Below are positions 42,807 through 51,382 of a stretch of DNA of 64,000 bases, piece after piece. Below the pieces are notes generated by a model. That model worked only from the letters and a program-made list of their open reading frames with translations. It was not told where the DNA came from and searched no databases. This DNA comes from Aquipuribacter nitratireducens (lineage in GTDB: Bacteria; Actinomycetota; Actinomycetes; Actinomycetales; JBBAYJ01), in contig NZ_JBBEOG010000004.1 in assembly GCF_037860835.1 (NCBI RefSeq), forward strand, positions 310,001 to 374,000, read 5' to 3'. Position 1 is the stretch's first letter; each line of letters begins with the position of its first letter. The position numbers and the translations under genes were made by a program.

Positions 42807-42826
42807 GGACGTGTCGTCCCACGTCC
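42807..42826 (+). terminator. stem-loop after aceB
   Basis: GGACGTG-TCGTCC-CACGTCC, a perfect 7-bp stem 17 bp after the malate synthase stop and 14 bp before the next start. A plausible short terminator or leader hairpin for the helicase gene. Confidence 0.45.
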
Positions 42827-42839
42827 GTAACCTGACCGG

Positions 42840-45800
42840 GTGGCGCACTGGACCGACGGGCTGGACGACGCCGCCATCCGCGCCGTCGTCGACCCGGGCA
42901 CGTTCGGTCGCGGGGCGGACTACGCACGCCGCGGCATGGTGCTGCGTGTCACCGGTCAGGGCGGCGGGGCGCTGCTCGGCGAGGTCCGCGGCAGCGGACG
43001 CGAGCCGTACACGACGCTGGTCACCCCCACACCGGTCGGCTCCCGGGGCCGGCGCCGCTGGACCGCGCGCTGCAGCTGCCCCGTGGGCGGCGACTGCAAG
43101 CACGCCGTCGCCGTGCTGCTCGCGGCCCGTGGGCCCACCACCCTGGACGCGGGGCGGGCGCCCGCGCCGTGGGAGGCGCAGCTGGGCCCGCTCGTCGAGC
43201 CCGACCCCACGGCCCCGTCGAGGGACGGGGGCGGTGCCGCCCTCGCGCTCCAGCTCGAGGTCGCGAGCACCCGGACGGGCGCGGGGTCGTCGCGTCGGGT
43301 CCTGCTGCGGCCGCTCGTCCGCGGCGCCAAGGGCACGTGGGTGCGCGGCGGCGCCTCGTGGCGGGAGCTGGAGCACGGCTGGGCCGCCTACGGCCGCCCC
43401 GCCCCGCACCCGGCCCACCGCGAGGCCCTGCTCGCCCTCCACGCGGCGTACCAGTCGCGCGGCCGCGGCCGCTACCTCGCCGATCGGCCCGTCCACCTCG
43501 ACGAGGTCGGGCCGGCCGTGTGGCGCCTGCTCGAGCAGCTGCGGACGGCGGGGGTGGCCCTGCTCTCCGCCGGCGGCGGGGAGGTGCACCTCGCCGCGTC
43601 CCCGGCGCGTGCGGTCGTCGACGTCGTCCTCGGGCAGGGCGGGCGCGCTCCCGCCCACGCGAGCATGACGACCGTCGTCGACGTCGACGGCACCTCCCGT
43701 CCGGCGTCCGAGCTCCTCGTCGTCGGCTCGCCGGTCCACGGCGTCGTCGTCGAGCTGCCGGACGCCGGCCTGCTGCTCGCGGGACTGCAGGAGCCGGCCG
43801 GCCCGCAGCTGTCGACGCTGCTGCAGGAGGGCCGGCAGGTCGAGATCCCCGCCGCCGACCTGCCCCGGTTCCTCCGCGAGTACTACCCGCGGCTGCGGCA
43901 GGTGCTCGAGCTCGTCTCCTCCGACGGCTCCGTCACCTTCCCCGAGGTGCTGCCGCCCGCGCTCGGCGTCCGCCTCACGTACGAGGCGGCGAGCCGGCTC
44001 GTCGTCGAGTGGGCCTTCACGTACCGCGTCGGCGGGGAGGTCGTCCGCGCCGGGCTCACCGAGGCCGCGGCGCCGGGTGTCGTGCGCGACGAGGCGGCGG
44101 AGCAGTCGCTGCTCGACGGCCTGCGGGAGCGCGCGGGCGACCTCGACGTGCTGTGGACCGACGGAGGGGACGAGCGATTGCTCGTGCCGTCCCAGCGGCT
44201 GTCCGGGCTCGACACGGTGCGCTTCACCGAGGACACCGTGCCCCGGCTGCGCGACGCCGGGGTCGAGGTGGAGGTCCGCGGCGCACCGGGGGAGTACCGG
44301 TACACCGAGGAGGCGCCGGTCGTGCGGCTCAGCGCGACGGAGTCGGGGCAGCGGGACTGGTTCGACCTCGGCGTCACCGTCACCGTCGCGGGCGAGCAGG
44401 TGCCGTTCGAGCCGCTGTTCGTCGCCCTGGCCCACGGCGACAGCCACCTCGTCCTCGACTCCGGCACGTGGTTCGCGATCGACCGACCGGAGCTCGCCCA
44501 GCTCCGTTCCCTCATCGAGGAGGCGCGGGAGCTGCAGGACCGCCCGAGCGACGGGCTGCGGATCAGCGCGTACCAGGCCGACCTCTGGCAGGAGCTGACC
44601 CGGCTCGGCGTCGTCGAGGAGCAGAGCCGCCGCTGGAGCGAGGCGGTCGGCGCGCTCGTCGGGCTCGAGGCCGTGCCGGAGTGGCCCGTCCCGGCCGGGG
44701 TCGAGGCGCAGCTGCGGCCCTACCAGCTCGACGGGTACCGCTGGCTCGCCTTCCTCCAGGAGAACGGGCTCGGCGGCGTCCTCGCCGACGACATGGGCCT
44801 CGGCAAGACCCTCCAGGTCCTCGCGATGGTGACGGGTGCGGTCGAGCGCGGGACCACGGACCCGTTCCTCGTCGTCGCCCCCACGAGCGTCGTGCCGACG
44901 TGGCTGCACGAGGCCGCGCGGTTCACACCGGGGCTGCGCGTCGTCGGGATCACGCAGACCTCGCGGGCGTCCGGCGCCACCGTGGCGGAGCAGGCGGAGG
45001 GCGCGCACGTCGTCGTCACCTCGTACGCCCTGTTCCGCCTCGACGGGGAGCAGTACGAGGCCCTGCCGTGGGCGGGGCTGCTCCTCGACGAGGCGCAGGC
45101 GGTGAAGAACCACCGCGGTCGCACCCACCAGGTCGCGCGGCGCGTGGACGCGCCGTTCAAGCTCGCCGTCACGGGCACGCCGCTGGAGAACACGCTCATG
45201 GAGCTGTGGGCGCTGCTGTCGATCGTCGCGCCCGGTCTCTACCCGGACCCCAAGCGGTTCGCCGCCCGCTACGCCGTCCCGATCGAGAAGGGCGACACCG
45301 AGGCGCTGGCCCGCCTGCGGCGGCGGGTGCGCCCGCTCATGCGCCGGCGGAGCAAGGAGCAGGTCGCGACCGAGCTGCCGCCGAAGGTCGAGCAGGTCAT
45401 CGAGGTCGAGCTCAACCCCCGCCACCGCCGCATCTACGCCACGCACCTGCAGCGGGAGCGGCAGAAGGTGCTGCGGCTCATCGACGACCCGCAGCGCAAC
45501 CGGTTCGCCATCCTCCGCTCCATCACCCTCCTGCGCCGCCTCAGCCTCGACCCCGCCCTCGTCGACGAGGCGTACGCCGGCGTGGCGGCGAGCAAGGTCG
45601 ACGTGCTCGCCGAGCTCCTCGACGAGGTCATCGACGAGGGGCACCGGGCGCTCGTCTTCAGCCAGTTCACCGGCTTCCTCCGCACGGTCCGGGACCGCCT
45701 CGACGCCGACGGGGTCGCCTACTCCTACCTCGACGGGCGCACCCGCGACCGGGCGCGGCGCCTCCAGGAGTTCCGCGAGGGCGACCAACCGGTCTTCCTC

Positions 45801-46094
45801 ATCAGCCTCAAGGCGGGCGGTGTCGGGCTCACCCTCACCGAGGCCGACTACGTGTTCGTCCTCGACCCGTGGTGGAACCCGGCCGTGGAGGCGCAGGCCG
45901 TCGACCGCACCCACCGGATCGGGCAGGACAAGACCGTCATGGTGTACCGGCTCGTCGCGAGCGACACCATCGAGGACAAGGTCATGCAGCTGAAGGAGCG
46001 CAAGCTCGAGCTGTTCGCCTCGGTGATGGACGACGGCGACGCGCTCGGTGGCGCGCTCACGACGGAGGAGATCGCGGGGCTGCTCGAGCCCTGA
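42840..46094 (+). CDS. SWIM zinc-finger SNF2-family helicase
   Basis: 1084 residues. An N-terminal SWIM zinc finger (Cys78-x-Cys80, Cys86-x-His88 in CSCPVGGDCKH) is followed by a long bacterial SNF2-associated region. The SNF2 ATPase starts about 620: motif I DDMGLGKTLQ, motif Ia VVAPTSVVPTWLHEA, motif II LLLDEAQAVKN and motif III VTGTPLEN. The helicase C-terminal half has VFSQFTGFL, ISLKAGGVGLTLTEADYVF and QAVDRTHRIGQDK. Such proteins translocate on double-stranded DNA; the bacterial role is thought to be in transcription recycling or repair. Single gene, GTG start at 42840, ended by a strong hairpin. Confidence 0.93.
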   Translation: MAHWTDGLDDAAIRAVVDPGTFGRGADYARRGMVLRVTGQGGGALLGEVRGSGREPYTTLVTPTPVGSRGRRRWTARCSCPVGGDCKHAVAVLLAARGPTTLDAGRAPAPWEAQLGPLVEPDPTAPSRDGGGAALALQLEVASTRTGAGSSRRVLLRPLVRGAKGTWVRGGASWRELEHGWAAYGRPAPHPAHREALLALHAAYQSRGRGRYLADRPVHLDEVGPAVWRLLEQLRTAGVALLSAGGGEVHLAASPARAVVDVVLGQGGRAPAHASMTTVVDVDGTSRPASELLVVGSPVHGVVVELPDAGLLLAGLQEPAGPQLSTLLQEGRQVEIPAADLPRFLREYYPRLRQVLELVSSDGSVTFPEVLPPALGVRLTYEAASRLVVEWAFTYRVGGEVVRAGLTEAAAPGVVRDEAAEQSLLDGLRERAGDLDVLWTDGGDERLLVPSQRLSGLDTVRFTEDTVPRLRDAGVEVEVRGAPGEYRYTEEAPVVRLSATESGQRDWFDLGVTVTVAGEQVPFEPLFVALAHGDSHLVLDSGTWFAIDRPELAQLRSLIEEARELQDRPSDGLRISAYQADLWQELTRLGVVEEQSRRWSEAVGALVGLEAVPEWPVPAGVEAQLRPYQLDGYRWLAFLQENGLGGVLADDMGLGKTLQVLAMVTGAVERGTTDPFLVVAPTSVVPTWLHEAARFTPGLRVVGITQTSRASGATVAEQAEGAHVVVTSYALFRLDGEQYEALPWAGLLLDEAQAVKNHRGRTHQVARRVDAPFKLAVTGTPLENTLMELWALLSIVAPGLYPDPKRFAARYAVPIEKGDTEALARLRRRVRPLMRRRSKEQVATELPPKVEQVIEVELNPRHRRIYATHLQRERQKVLRLIDDPQRNRFAILRSITLLRRLSLDPALVDEAYAGVAASKVDVLAELLDEVIDEGHRALVFSQFTGFLRTVRDRLDADGVAYSYLDGRTRDRARRLQEFREGDQPVFLISLKAGGVGLTLTEADYVFVLDPWWNPAVEAQAVDRTHRIGQDKTVMVYRLVASDTIEDKVMQLKERKLELFASVMDDGDALGGALTTEEIAGLLEP

Positions 46095-46116
46095 GCAGCC
46101 GGTGCTCGCGGGTGAG

Positions 46117-46165
46117 CGCGCGCCCGTGACCGCGACACGCCGGCGCATCCGGTCACGGGCGCGCG
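46117..46165. terminator. bidirectional terminator between helicase and MarR genes
   Basis: A perfect 15-bp stem (core GCGCGCCCGTGACC at 46118-46131 and its complement at 46151-46164) with a 19-base loop. It overlaps the last codons of the reverse-strand MarR gene. Confidence 0.75.
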
Positions 46166-46632
46166 GTCATGCGGCCTTCCGGGTCGAGCTGCCCGAGCAG
46201 CGCGTCGCCGATACGGCGCAGCTGGGTGACCTGCTGGCGGGTGAGCGGGTCGAGGACCGTGCGGCGGACCGTCTCGACGTGGCCGGGCGCGGCGGCCACG
46301 ACCGTGTCCCAGCCCGCGGCGGTGAGGCGCGCGTTCGTCGCGCGCCCGTCCTCCGGGCAGGGGAACCGCTCGACGAGCCCGCGGTCCTCCAGCCGCCGCA
46401 CGACGTGCGACAGGCGCGGCAGCGAGGCGTTCGTCCGCTGTCCCAGCGCCGTCATGCGCAGCGTGCGCTCCGGCGCCTCGGACAGCATCGCGAGGACCAT
46501 GTACTCGAAGTGCGAGAGCGCGGAGTCGGCGCGCAGCTGGGTGTCGAGCACCCCGGGGAGCAGCTCGACGACGGCGATGAGCCGCAGCCACGCCTCTCGC
46601 TCCTCGGCGTCGAGCCAGCGGGTCCCCGTCAT
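46153..46632 (-). CDS. MarR family transcriptional regulator
   Basis: 159 residues. Winged helix-turn-helix of the MarR type: LSHFEYMVLAMLSEAPERTLRMTALGQRTNASLPRLSHVVRRLEDRGLVERFPCPEDGRATNARLTAAG, flanked by dimerisation helices. ATG at 46632. It is divergent from a putative F420-reductase gene; a perfect inverted repeat lies between them and probably is its operator, so it likely represses both itself and the neighbour until a ligand binds. Confidence 0.93.
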   Translation of the reverse strand: MTGTRWLDAEEREAWLRLIAVVELLPGVLDTQLRADSALSHFEYMVLAMLSEAPERTLRMTALGQRTNASLPRLSHVVRRLEDRGLVERFPCPEDGRATNARLTAAGWDTVVAAAPGHVETVRRTVLDPLTRQQVTQLRRIGDALLGQLDPEGRMTARP

Positions 46633-46650
46633 GCGCGGACCCTACCCGCA

Positions 46651-46670
46651 TCACTTGACGGAACAAGTGA
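46651..46670. promoter_or_regulatory. probable MarR operator
   Basis: TCACTTGACGGAACAAGTGA, 7-bp perfect arms around a 6-base centre, in the divergent gap. It contains a TTGACG -35-like hexamer toward the F420-reductase gene. A related TTGT...AACAA half-site pair follows at 46689-46700. Confidence 0.65.
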
Positions 46671-46725
46671 ACCCGTGGACAGTGTTACTTGTAGCAACAA
46701 CCAAACGAGAGCAAGGAGCACCCTC

Positions 46726-47301
46726 ATGGCAGTCGTCTCGGTCCTCGGTTCCGGCGCGATGGGCAGCGCGATCGCCGCGCTCGTCGCCCGCGGCGGCCAC
46801 TCGGTCCAGCAGCTCGGCTCGGCCGACACGGCCACTCCGGTCAGCGGCGAGGTCGTCGTCCTCGCCGTCCCGTACCCCGCCGTCCGCGCGGTCCTCGACC
46901 AGCGGGCGGACCAGCTCGCCGGGAGGGTCGTGGTCGACGTCACGAACCCGCTCGACTTCGCCACCTTCGACTCCCTCGTGGTCCCGGCCGACAGCTCCGC
47001 CGCCGCCGAGATCGCCGCGGCGCTGCCCACCGCCCGCGTCGTCAAGGCCTTCAACACGAACTTCGCCGGCACCCTCGCCAGCGGGGCGGTGGGCTCGCTG
47101 CCGACGACCGTCCTCGTCGCCGGTGACGACGCCGAGGCCAAGCAGCTCCTCGCCGGCATCGTCACCGACGGTGGCCTCGCGGCGGTGGACGCCGGCCCGC
47201 TCGCCCGGGCCCGCGAGCTCGAGGCGCTCGGTTTCCTCCAGATCACCCTCGCCGCGCAGGAGAAGGTGTCGTGGACCGGTGGGTTCGGGGTGGCCGCGTG
47301 A
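46726..47301 (+). CDS. NADPH-dependent F420 reductase-like protein
   Basis: 191 residues. Rossmann protein with VSVLGSGAMGSAIAALVARGGHSV (GxGxMG), strand VVVLAVPYPAV, VVVDVTNPLDF and VKAFNTNFAGTL, which is the F420H2:NADP+ oxidoreductase (Fno/NPD) pattern. It would move hydride between NADPH and F420, or act on a related cofactor. ATG at 46726 has AAGGAG 7 bases upstream. Behind the MarR operator and overlapping the VOC gene by 4 bases. Confidence 0.87.
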   Translation: MAVVSVLGSGAMGSAIAALVARGGHSVQQLGSADTATPVSGEVVVLAVPYPAVRAVLDQRADQLAGRVVVDVTNPLDFATFDSLVVPADSSAAAEIAAALPTARVVKAFNTNFAGTLASGAVGSLPTTVLVAGDDAEAKQLLAGIVTDGGLAAVDAGPLARARELEALGFLQITLAAQEKVSWTGGFGVAA

Positions 47302-47813
47302 GCGTCGCCGCCGTCCGCCTCAACCACGCCGTCCTCTTCGTCGCCGACCTCGAGCGCAGCCTGGCCTTCTACCGCGAGGCGTTCGGGATGGAGGTCGTCG
47401 CGCTCGAGCCCCGCGCGAACGCCGCGTTCCTCCGGCTGCCGCGCTCCGGCAACCACCACGACCTCGGTCTGTTCGGGGTCGGCGACCAGCCGCCACGACC
47501 CCGCGGCGCGATCGGGCTCTACCACCTCGCGTGGCAGGTCGACACGATCGACGAGCTCGTCGAGGCGCGGGACACCTTGAGCCGGCTCGGCGCCCTCGGT
47601 GGCGAGTCGAGCCACGGCGCCACCAAGAGCCTGTACGCGGCCGACCCGGACGGCAACGAGTTCGAGGTCATGTGGATGCTGCCGCGCGCCGAGTGGGGGG
47701 TCTACGAGAACACGGCGCCGGTCGAGCGGCTCGACCTCGCCGGCGAGCGGCAGCGCTGGAGCGGGGTCCGGACGGCCGCCGAGCTCGTGCCGCTGGAGCG
47801 GCCTGCGGGCTGA
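47298..47813 (+). CDS. VOC family protein (ring-cleavage dioxygenase/glyoxalase-like)
   Basis: 171 residues. LNHAVLFVADLERSLAFYREAFGMEVVALEP, IGLYHLAWQVDTIDELVEARDTL and YAADPDGNEFEVMWML give the complete VOC pattern with candidate metal ligands His (LNHAV), His (YHLAW) and Glu (NEFEVMW). This HHE set is that of extradiol dioxygenases and glyoxalases. GTG overlaps the F420-reductase stop, so it is coupled to it and MarR-controlled. A detoxification pair is a reasonable inference; substrate unknown. Confidence 0.9.
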   Translation: MSVAAVRLNHAVLFVADLERSLAFYREAFGMEVVALEPRANAAFLRLPRSGNHHDLGLFGVGDQPPRPRGAIGLYHLAWQVDTIDELVEARDTLSRLGALGGESSHGATKSLYAADPDGNEFEVMWMLPRAEWGVYENTAPVERLDLAGERQRWSGVRTAAELVPLERPAG

Positions 47814-47933
47814 CAGCCGGCGTCCGGGTCCCCACACGCCGCCACGACGACACATGCGACGGTCTCCTGGGCGCGCTGACGTACAGCGGGCCCCTTCGTG
47901 ATGTCGACGTGGCGGCCGGGGGACGATGTCGGG

Positions 47934-48218
47934 GTGTCGCGCGAGGATCCGGGAGCCACGGGCCACGAGGCCGTCCTCGCGCGCCTCGCCCGGATCCCCG
48001 AGGGCACGAGCCGGGTCCGCTACCGCGGTCGCACCTGGTCCGTGACGCGCACCGTCCAGCAGGGCGGTCGGGTGCAGAAGCTGTGGGGCGAGGAGCTGGG
48101 CGGCACCGGCGTCGTGAGCGCCAACATCTACGTCACGAGCGGGGGAGAGCGCTTCCGCCCGTGCGAGATGCCGGCGGCCACCGTCGTCGCCTTCCTCGAC
48201 GGCTGGGAGCCGACCTGA
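47934..48218 (+). CDS. small conserved actinobacterial protein of unknown function
   Basis: 94 residues from GTG 47934 (an ATG at 47898 would add 12). The sequence RIPEGTSRVRYRGRTWSVTRTVQQGGRVQKLWGEELGGTGVVSANIYVTSGG and CEMPAATVVAFLDGW belongs to a short beta-rich family often labelled methionine sulfoxide reductase in databases. None of the catalytic motifs of that enzyme is visible, so the label should not be trusted. No membrane segment. Convergent with the next gene, 11 bp apart. Confidence 0.7.
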   Translation: MSREDPGATGHEAVLARLARIPEGTSRVRYRGRTWSVTRTVQQGGRVQKLWGEELGGTGVVSANIYVTSGGERFRPCEMPAATVVAFLDGWEPT

Positions 48219-48229
48219 CCTCGGGCGCC

Positions 48230-48559
48230 TCAGCCGCCGAGCGGTCGGCGCGGTCCGTGCGACAGGGCGACCTGTGCGAACAGGTCCGCCCGCTGCTCGC
48301 GGAGGGACGCCTTGGCGAAGCCGAACAGCGGGTCGGAGCCCGCGACGTCCGGGCGGGGTGCCACCGCGAGGCTGCGCTCGAGGAGCTCCCCGAACCGGTC
48401 GCCGTCGACGAGCTCGGCGCACGCCTCGCACGCCGCCCAGGGGCGGGTGCCGCGGTCGTCGGCGCGCCCGCTGACCGGTGACGTGGTCGCGATCCCCGTG
48501 CTCACGGGGTACTCGCACACCGCGTCGGCGGCCTGGCAGAAGTCGCAGGTCGGGGTCAC
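48230..48559 (-). CDS. small protein with two CxxC pairs
   Basis: 109 residues. An N-terminal CDFCQ (C-x2-C) and a second pair CEACAEL about 45 residues later could bind one zinc ion. Between them lies a short acidic/Arg-rich loop; a C-terminal helix ends the protein. It resembles a small actinobacterial family with no assigned role. GTG at 48559 is used because it places the first zinc pair at residue 4-7. Divergent from the GGDEF-EAL gene. Confidence 0.7.
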   Translation of the reverse strand: MTPTCDFCQAADAVCEYPVSTGIATTSPVSGRADDRGTRPWAACEACAELVDGDRFGELLERSLAVAPRPDVAGSDPLFGFAKASLREQRADLFAQVALSHGPRRPLGG

Positions 48560-48653
48560 GGCACCCACGGTAGGCGCGGTCGGGACCTCTTTCCTGGTCA
48601 GCGGCGCACGGCCGGAGCATCCTGGGGGAGAGGGCCCGACGAGGAGGCCGGTC

Positions 48654-50348
48654 GTGAGCGAGACCGCGGGACGCGACGTGCTGGCGGCGGTGCTCGACGC
48701 CCTCCCGGCCAACGCGGCGGTCCTCGACCGGGACGGTCGGATCGCCGCCGTCAACGTGTCGTGGCGCGGCTTCTGCGTCGCCAACGACGGCGAGGAGGCG
48801 GCGTGCGGGGTCGGCGCCGACTACCTGGCCGTGTGCCGGCGGGCCGAGGGGTCGTGCGAGGAGGAGGCCGGCGCCGTCGCCGACGGCATCGAGGCCGTGC
48901 TCGCCGGCGGCGCGCCCTCGTACTCGCGCGACTACGACTGCTCCTCCCCGGAGGAGGAGCGGTGGTTCCAGCTGACGGTCGTGCCGCTGCACCTGCCCGA
49001 CGACGCCGGCGGCACGTCGACGGGTGCGCTCGTCACCCACCTCGACATCACCGCCCGCAAGCTCGACGAGGTCGCCCTCGCCCACGCCGCGGGCCACGAC
49101 CCGCTGACGGGCCTGCCGAACCGCGCCGTCCTGCTGCCCGAGCTGCGCCGGGCCCTGCACCGCGCGCACGAGGCGGGCGGTTCCGTCGCGGTCGTGTACT
49201 TCGACCTCGACGGGTTCAAGGCCGTCAACGACACCTTCGGCCACCAGGCCGGCGACGGCCTGCTGCGCACGCTCGCGCTCCGGCTGCAGAACCTCCGGCG
49301 TCCCGAGGACCTGCTCGCCCGGCTCGGCGGCGACGAGTTCGTCGCCGTCATGCCGGGCAGCGGCGTGCCGGAGGCGCGACGGCTCGCGCGACGGGCCGCG
49401 GCCGCCGTCCGCCGCCCGGTCACGATCGACGGCCTCCCCGTCTCCGTGACCGTCAGCTGCGGCATCGCCCTCGCGACCGGCCCGGACACCGCCCTGCAGC
49501 CGGAGGACCTGCTCGCCGACGCCGACGCCGCGATGTACCGCGCGAAGCGGCTCGGCAGCCGGCGGGCGGAGGTCGCCTCGCATGACCTGCGGACACGCGC
49601 CGGGCAGCGGGCGGAGGTCGAGAGCGAGCTCGAGGCGGCACTCGCCGGCGGTGGCCTGCAGCTGTTCCGCCAGGGCGTCGTGTCGCTCGAGGACGGTTCC
49701 GGCTCCCAGGGCGAGGCGCTGCTGCGCTGGTTCACCACCGACGGAGGGCTCCGTACGCCGGACACCTTCCTCGGGCGCAGCGCGCACCCGCGCATCGCGC
49801 GACGCGTGACCCGCGCGGTCCTCGTGTCCGCCATCCGCCGCGTCGTGCCGGAGCGCGGCGAGGAGATCGCCGTCAACATCGGGCTCGCCGACCTCCGCGA
49901 CCCGCGACTGCCGTGGACCGTCGAGGAGCTGCTCGCCCGCTACGGCTGCCCGCCCGAGGCCCTCACCCTCGAGATCGCCGAGGAGGCCGTGCTGCACGAG
50001 CCGGCGCGGGCCCGCGGCCTGCTCGGGGCGCTCCGCGGCCTGGGCGTGCGAGGGGTGCTCGACGACTTCGGCAGCGGGACCACCTCCCTCGACCTCCTCG
50101 CCTCGCTCCCGATCGACGGCGTGAAGATCGACAGGGGACTCGTCTCGGGGCTGGAGCGTCGCGGGGCGGCCGCGACCGTGCAGGCGGTCACGGTCGCCGC
50201 CCACGACCTCGGGCTGCGGTGCAGCGCGTGCGGCGTGCAGACCGAGGTGCAGCGACGCCGGCTGCTCGAGCTGGGCGTGAGCAGCGGCCAGGGCTGGCTC
50301 CTCGGTCCGCCGCAGCCGTGGACGACGGTCGACCACCGGTCGGTGTGA
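48654..50348 (+). CDS. PAS-GGDEF-EAL cyclic-di-GMP protein with a degenerate EAL end
   Basis: 564 residues. PAS-like domain about 8-135. GGDEF domain about 145-310 with intact RLGGDEFVAV and an I-site RPED five residues before it, so a product-inhibited diguanylate cyclase is expected. EAL domain about 320-555: GEALLRW, VNIGLADL, LEIAEEAVL, LDDFGSG and VKIDRGLV are kept. However, the usual AEGVET motif is ACGVQT, losing the glutamates thought to act in catalysis, so phosphodiesterase activity may be lost. The GTG at 48654 has GAGGAGG 6 bases upstream. No membrane segment. Confidence 0.92.
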   Translation: MSETAGRDVLAAVLDALPANAAVLDRDGRIAAVNVSWRGFCVANDGEEAACGVGADYLAVCRRAEGSCEEEAGAVADGIEAVLAGGAPSYSRDYDCSSPEEERWFQLTVVPLHLPDDAGGTSTGALVTHLDITARKLDEVALAHAAGHDPLTGLPNRAVLLPELRRALHRAHEAGGSVAVVYFDLDGFKAVNDTFGHQAGDGLLRTLALRLQNLRRPEDLLARLGGDEFVAVMPGSGVPEARRLARRAAAAVRRPVTIDGLPVSVTVSCGIALATGPDTALQPEDLLADADAAMYRAKRLGSRRAEVASHDLRTRAGQRAEVESELEAALAGGGLQLFRQGVVSLEDGSGSQGEALLRWFTTDGGLRTPDTFLGRSAHPRIARRVTRAVLVSAIRRVVPERGEEIAVNIGLADLRDPRLPWTVEELLARYGCPPEALTLEIAEEAVLHEPARARGLLGALRGLGVRGVLDDFGSGTTSLDLLASLPIDGVKIDRGLVSGLERRGAAATVQAVTVAAHDLGLRCSACGVQTEVQRRRLLELGVSSGQGWLLGPPQPWTTVDHRSV

Positions 50349-50360
50349 CGTGCACGAGCC

Positions 50361-50801
50361 TCACTCGAGGCGCGGTGTGCGGTCGGCGAAGGCGACGAGG
50401 AGCCCATCGAGGGTCCGCTCGAGCCGGTACAGCACGAGGTCCTCCCCGTCGCCGTGGTCGACCACCTGGGCCACGTAGACGACGACGCCGCCGGCCGTCG
50501 GCATGACCACCGACGGGCCGGCCGCCCGCGGCTCGGGTACGTCGGTCGTGACCCCCACGTCGGGTGGCCCGTCCTCCCACTGCGAGCCGTACACGTACGC
50601 CGACGGCCGCGTCATGGCGGTGAGCGCTGTCGAGTCCCCGGCGCGCAGAGCCGTCTCCCACTCGTCGATGAAGGCGGTCACCTCCGCCTCGGTCTCCGTG
50701 GTGTCGTGCGGTGCGACACCGGAGGGCAGCGCGAACGCGCCGACCGCCGTCCCCACGCAGCCCGAGAGCAGCACGAGGGAGACGGCCCGCACGGCGCTCA
50801 C
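50361..50801 (-). CDS. exported or membrane-anchored NTF2-like protein
   Basis: 146 residues. A hydrophobic N-terminus (AVSLVLLSGCVGTAVGAFAL) may be a signal peptide or anchor; a Cys in LLSGC resembles a lipobox. The remainder (VTAFIDEWETALRAGDSTALTAM, then beta strands to VLYRLERTLDGLLVAFAD) looks like an NTF2/SnoaL-type domain. It appears homologous to the upstream gene product. GTG at 50801 overlaps that gene's stop by 4 bases. Last gene of a three-gene operon headed by an ATPase. Function unknown. Confidence 0.7.
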   Translation of the reverse strand: MSAVRAVSLVLLSGCVGTAVGAFALPSGVAPHDTTETEAEVTAFIDEWETALRAGDSTALTAMTRPSAYVYGSQWEDGPPDVGVTTDVPEPRAAGPSVVMPTAGGVVVYVAQVVDHGDGEDLVLYRLERTLDGLLVAFADRTPRLE

Positions 50802-51382
50802 CGGTCCAGTCCCGTCACGTCCCCGAGCCGCGCGACGCGCAGGCCGTCCTCACCCGCCACCACCCAGAACACCAGGAGGTCCTCGGACCCGGGCCACTGC
50901 GCGTGCTGGGCGACGAGGTACGTCGACCCGTCGACGATCGCCACGACCGGCCGCCCGACCTGCGCGCCCGAGTCGAAGCTCCCGCGCCACGACTCCACCT
51001 GGAGCTGCGTGCTCGCGTCCCCCACGCTGCCGCCGAACACCTGGGCGTCGGGTGCGGCGAGCCGGCGGACACCGTCGACGTCCCCCTCGCGGACGGCCTC
51101 GTGCCACTCCCGCAGCAACGCCGCCACCGCCGCCCGCTCCGGGTCCGAGGTCTCCGGGGTCGCCACGCCGGGCGAGGCGAGCACGGACCCGACGACGAGG
51201 CCGACGACCCCGGCGAGGACGGCCAGGACGGCGACCGGGAGCCGGCGGCGCTCGCCCGGTCCCGTCCCGGCCGGGTCGCCGGGCACGAGCGTCGTCTCCA
51301 GCGCGGCCTCCTCGCGTCCGGCGCGGCCCCACGACCCGGGACGGGGCGCGTCCCGTCCGTCCGGCGTCCGACGGATGGTCAC
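50798..51382 (-). CDS. membrane-anchored NTF2-like protein
   Basis: 194 residues. A cytosolic, Arg/Gly-rich N-terminal segment (about 1-45), one membrane helix (about 48-70; LPVAVLAVLAGVVGLVVGSVLA), then an outward NTF2-like domain (VAALLREWHEAVREGDVDGVRRLAAPDAQVFGG through LLVFWVVAGEDGLRVARL). It shares layout and several positions with the next gene, suggesting duplication. GTG at 51382 overlaps the ATPase stop by 4 bases. Function unknown. Confidence 0.72.
   Translation of the reverse strand: MTIRRTPDGRDAPRPGSWGRAGREEAALETTLVPGDPAGTGPGERRRLPVAVLAVLAGVVGLVVGSVLASPGVATPETSDPERAAVAALLREWHEAVREGDVDGVRRLAAPDAQVFGGSVGDASTQLQVESWRGSFDSGAQVGRPVVAIVDGSTYLVAQHAQWPGSEDLLVFWVVAGEDGLRVARLGDVTGLDR

Noticed and set aside
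42806-42820. GGGACGTGTCGTCCC as a third DosR-like box
   Set aside because: The spacer between GGGAC and GTCCC is 5 rather than 4 bases, the neighbouring genes are not typical targets, and the sequence is better explained as part of a 7-bp stem-loop.
42111-46148. Very long open reading frame on the reverse strand opposite malate synthase and the helicase
   Set aside because: It is a by-product of high GC: stops are rare in the shadow frame, the translation is Arg/Gly/Val/Asp-rich with no domain, and both forward genes have clear motifs.
47934-48218. Peptide methionine sulfoxide reductase
   Set aside because: The family is sometimes given this name, but no catalytic Cys motif of MsrA or MsrB is present in the 94 residues.
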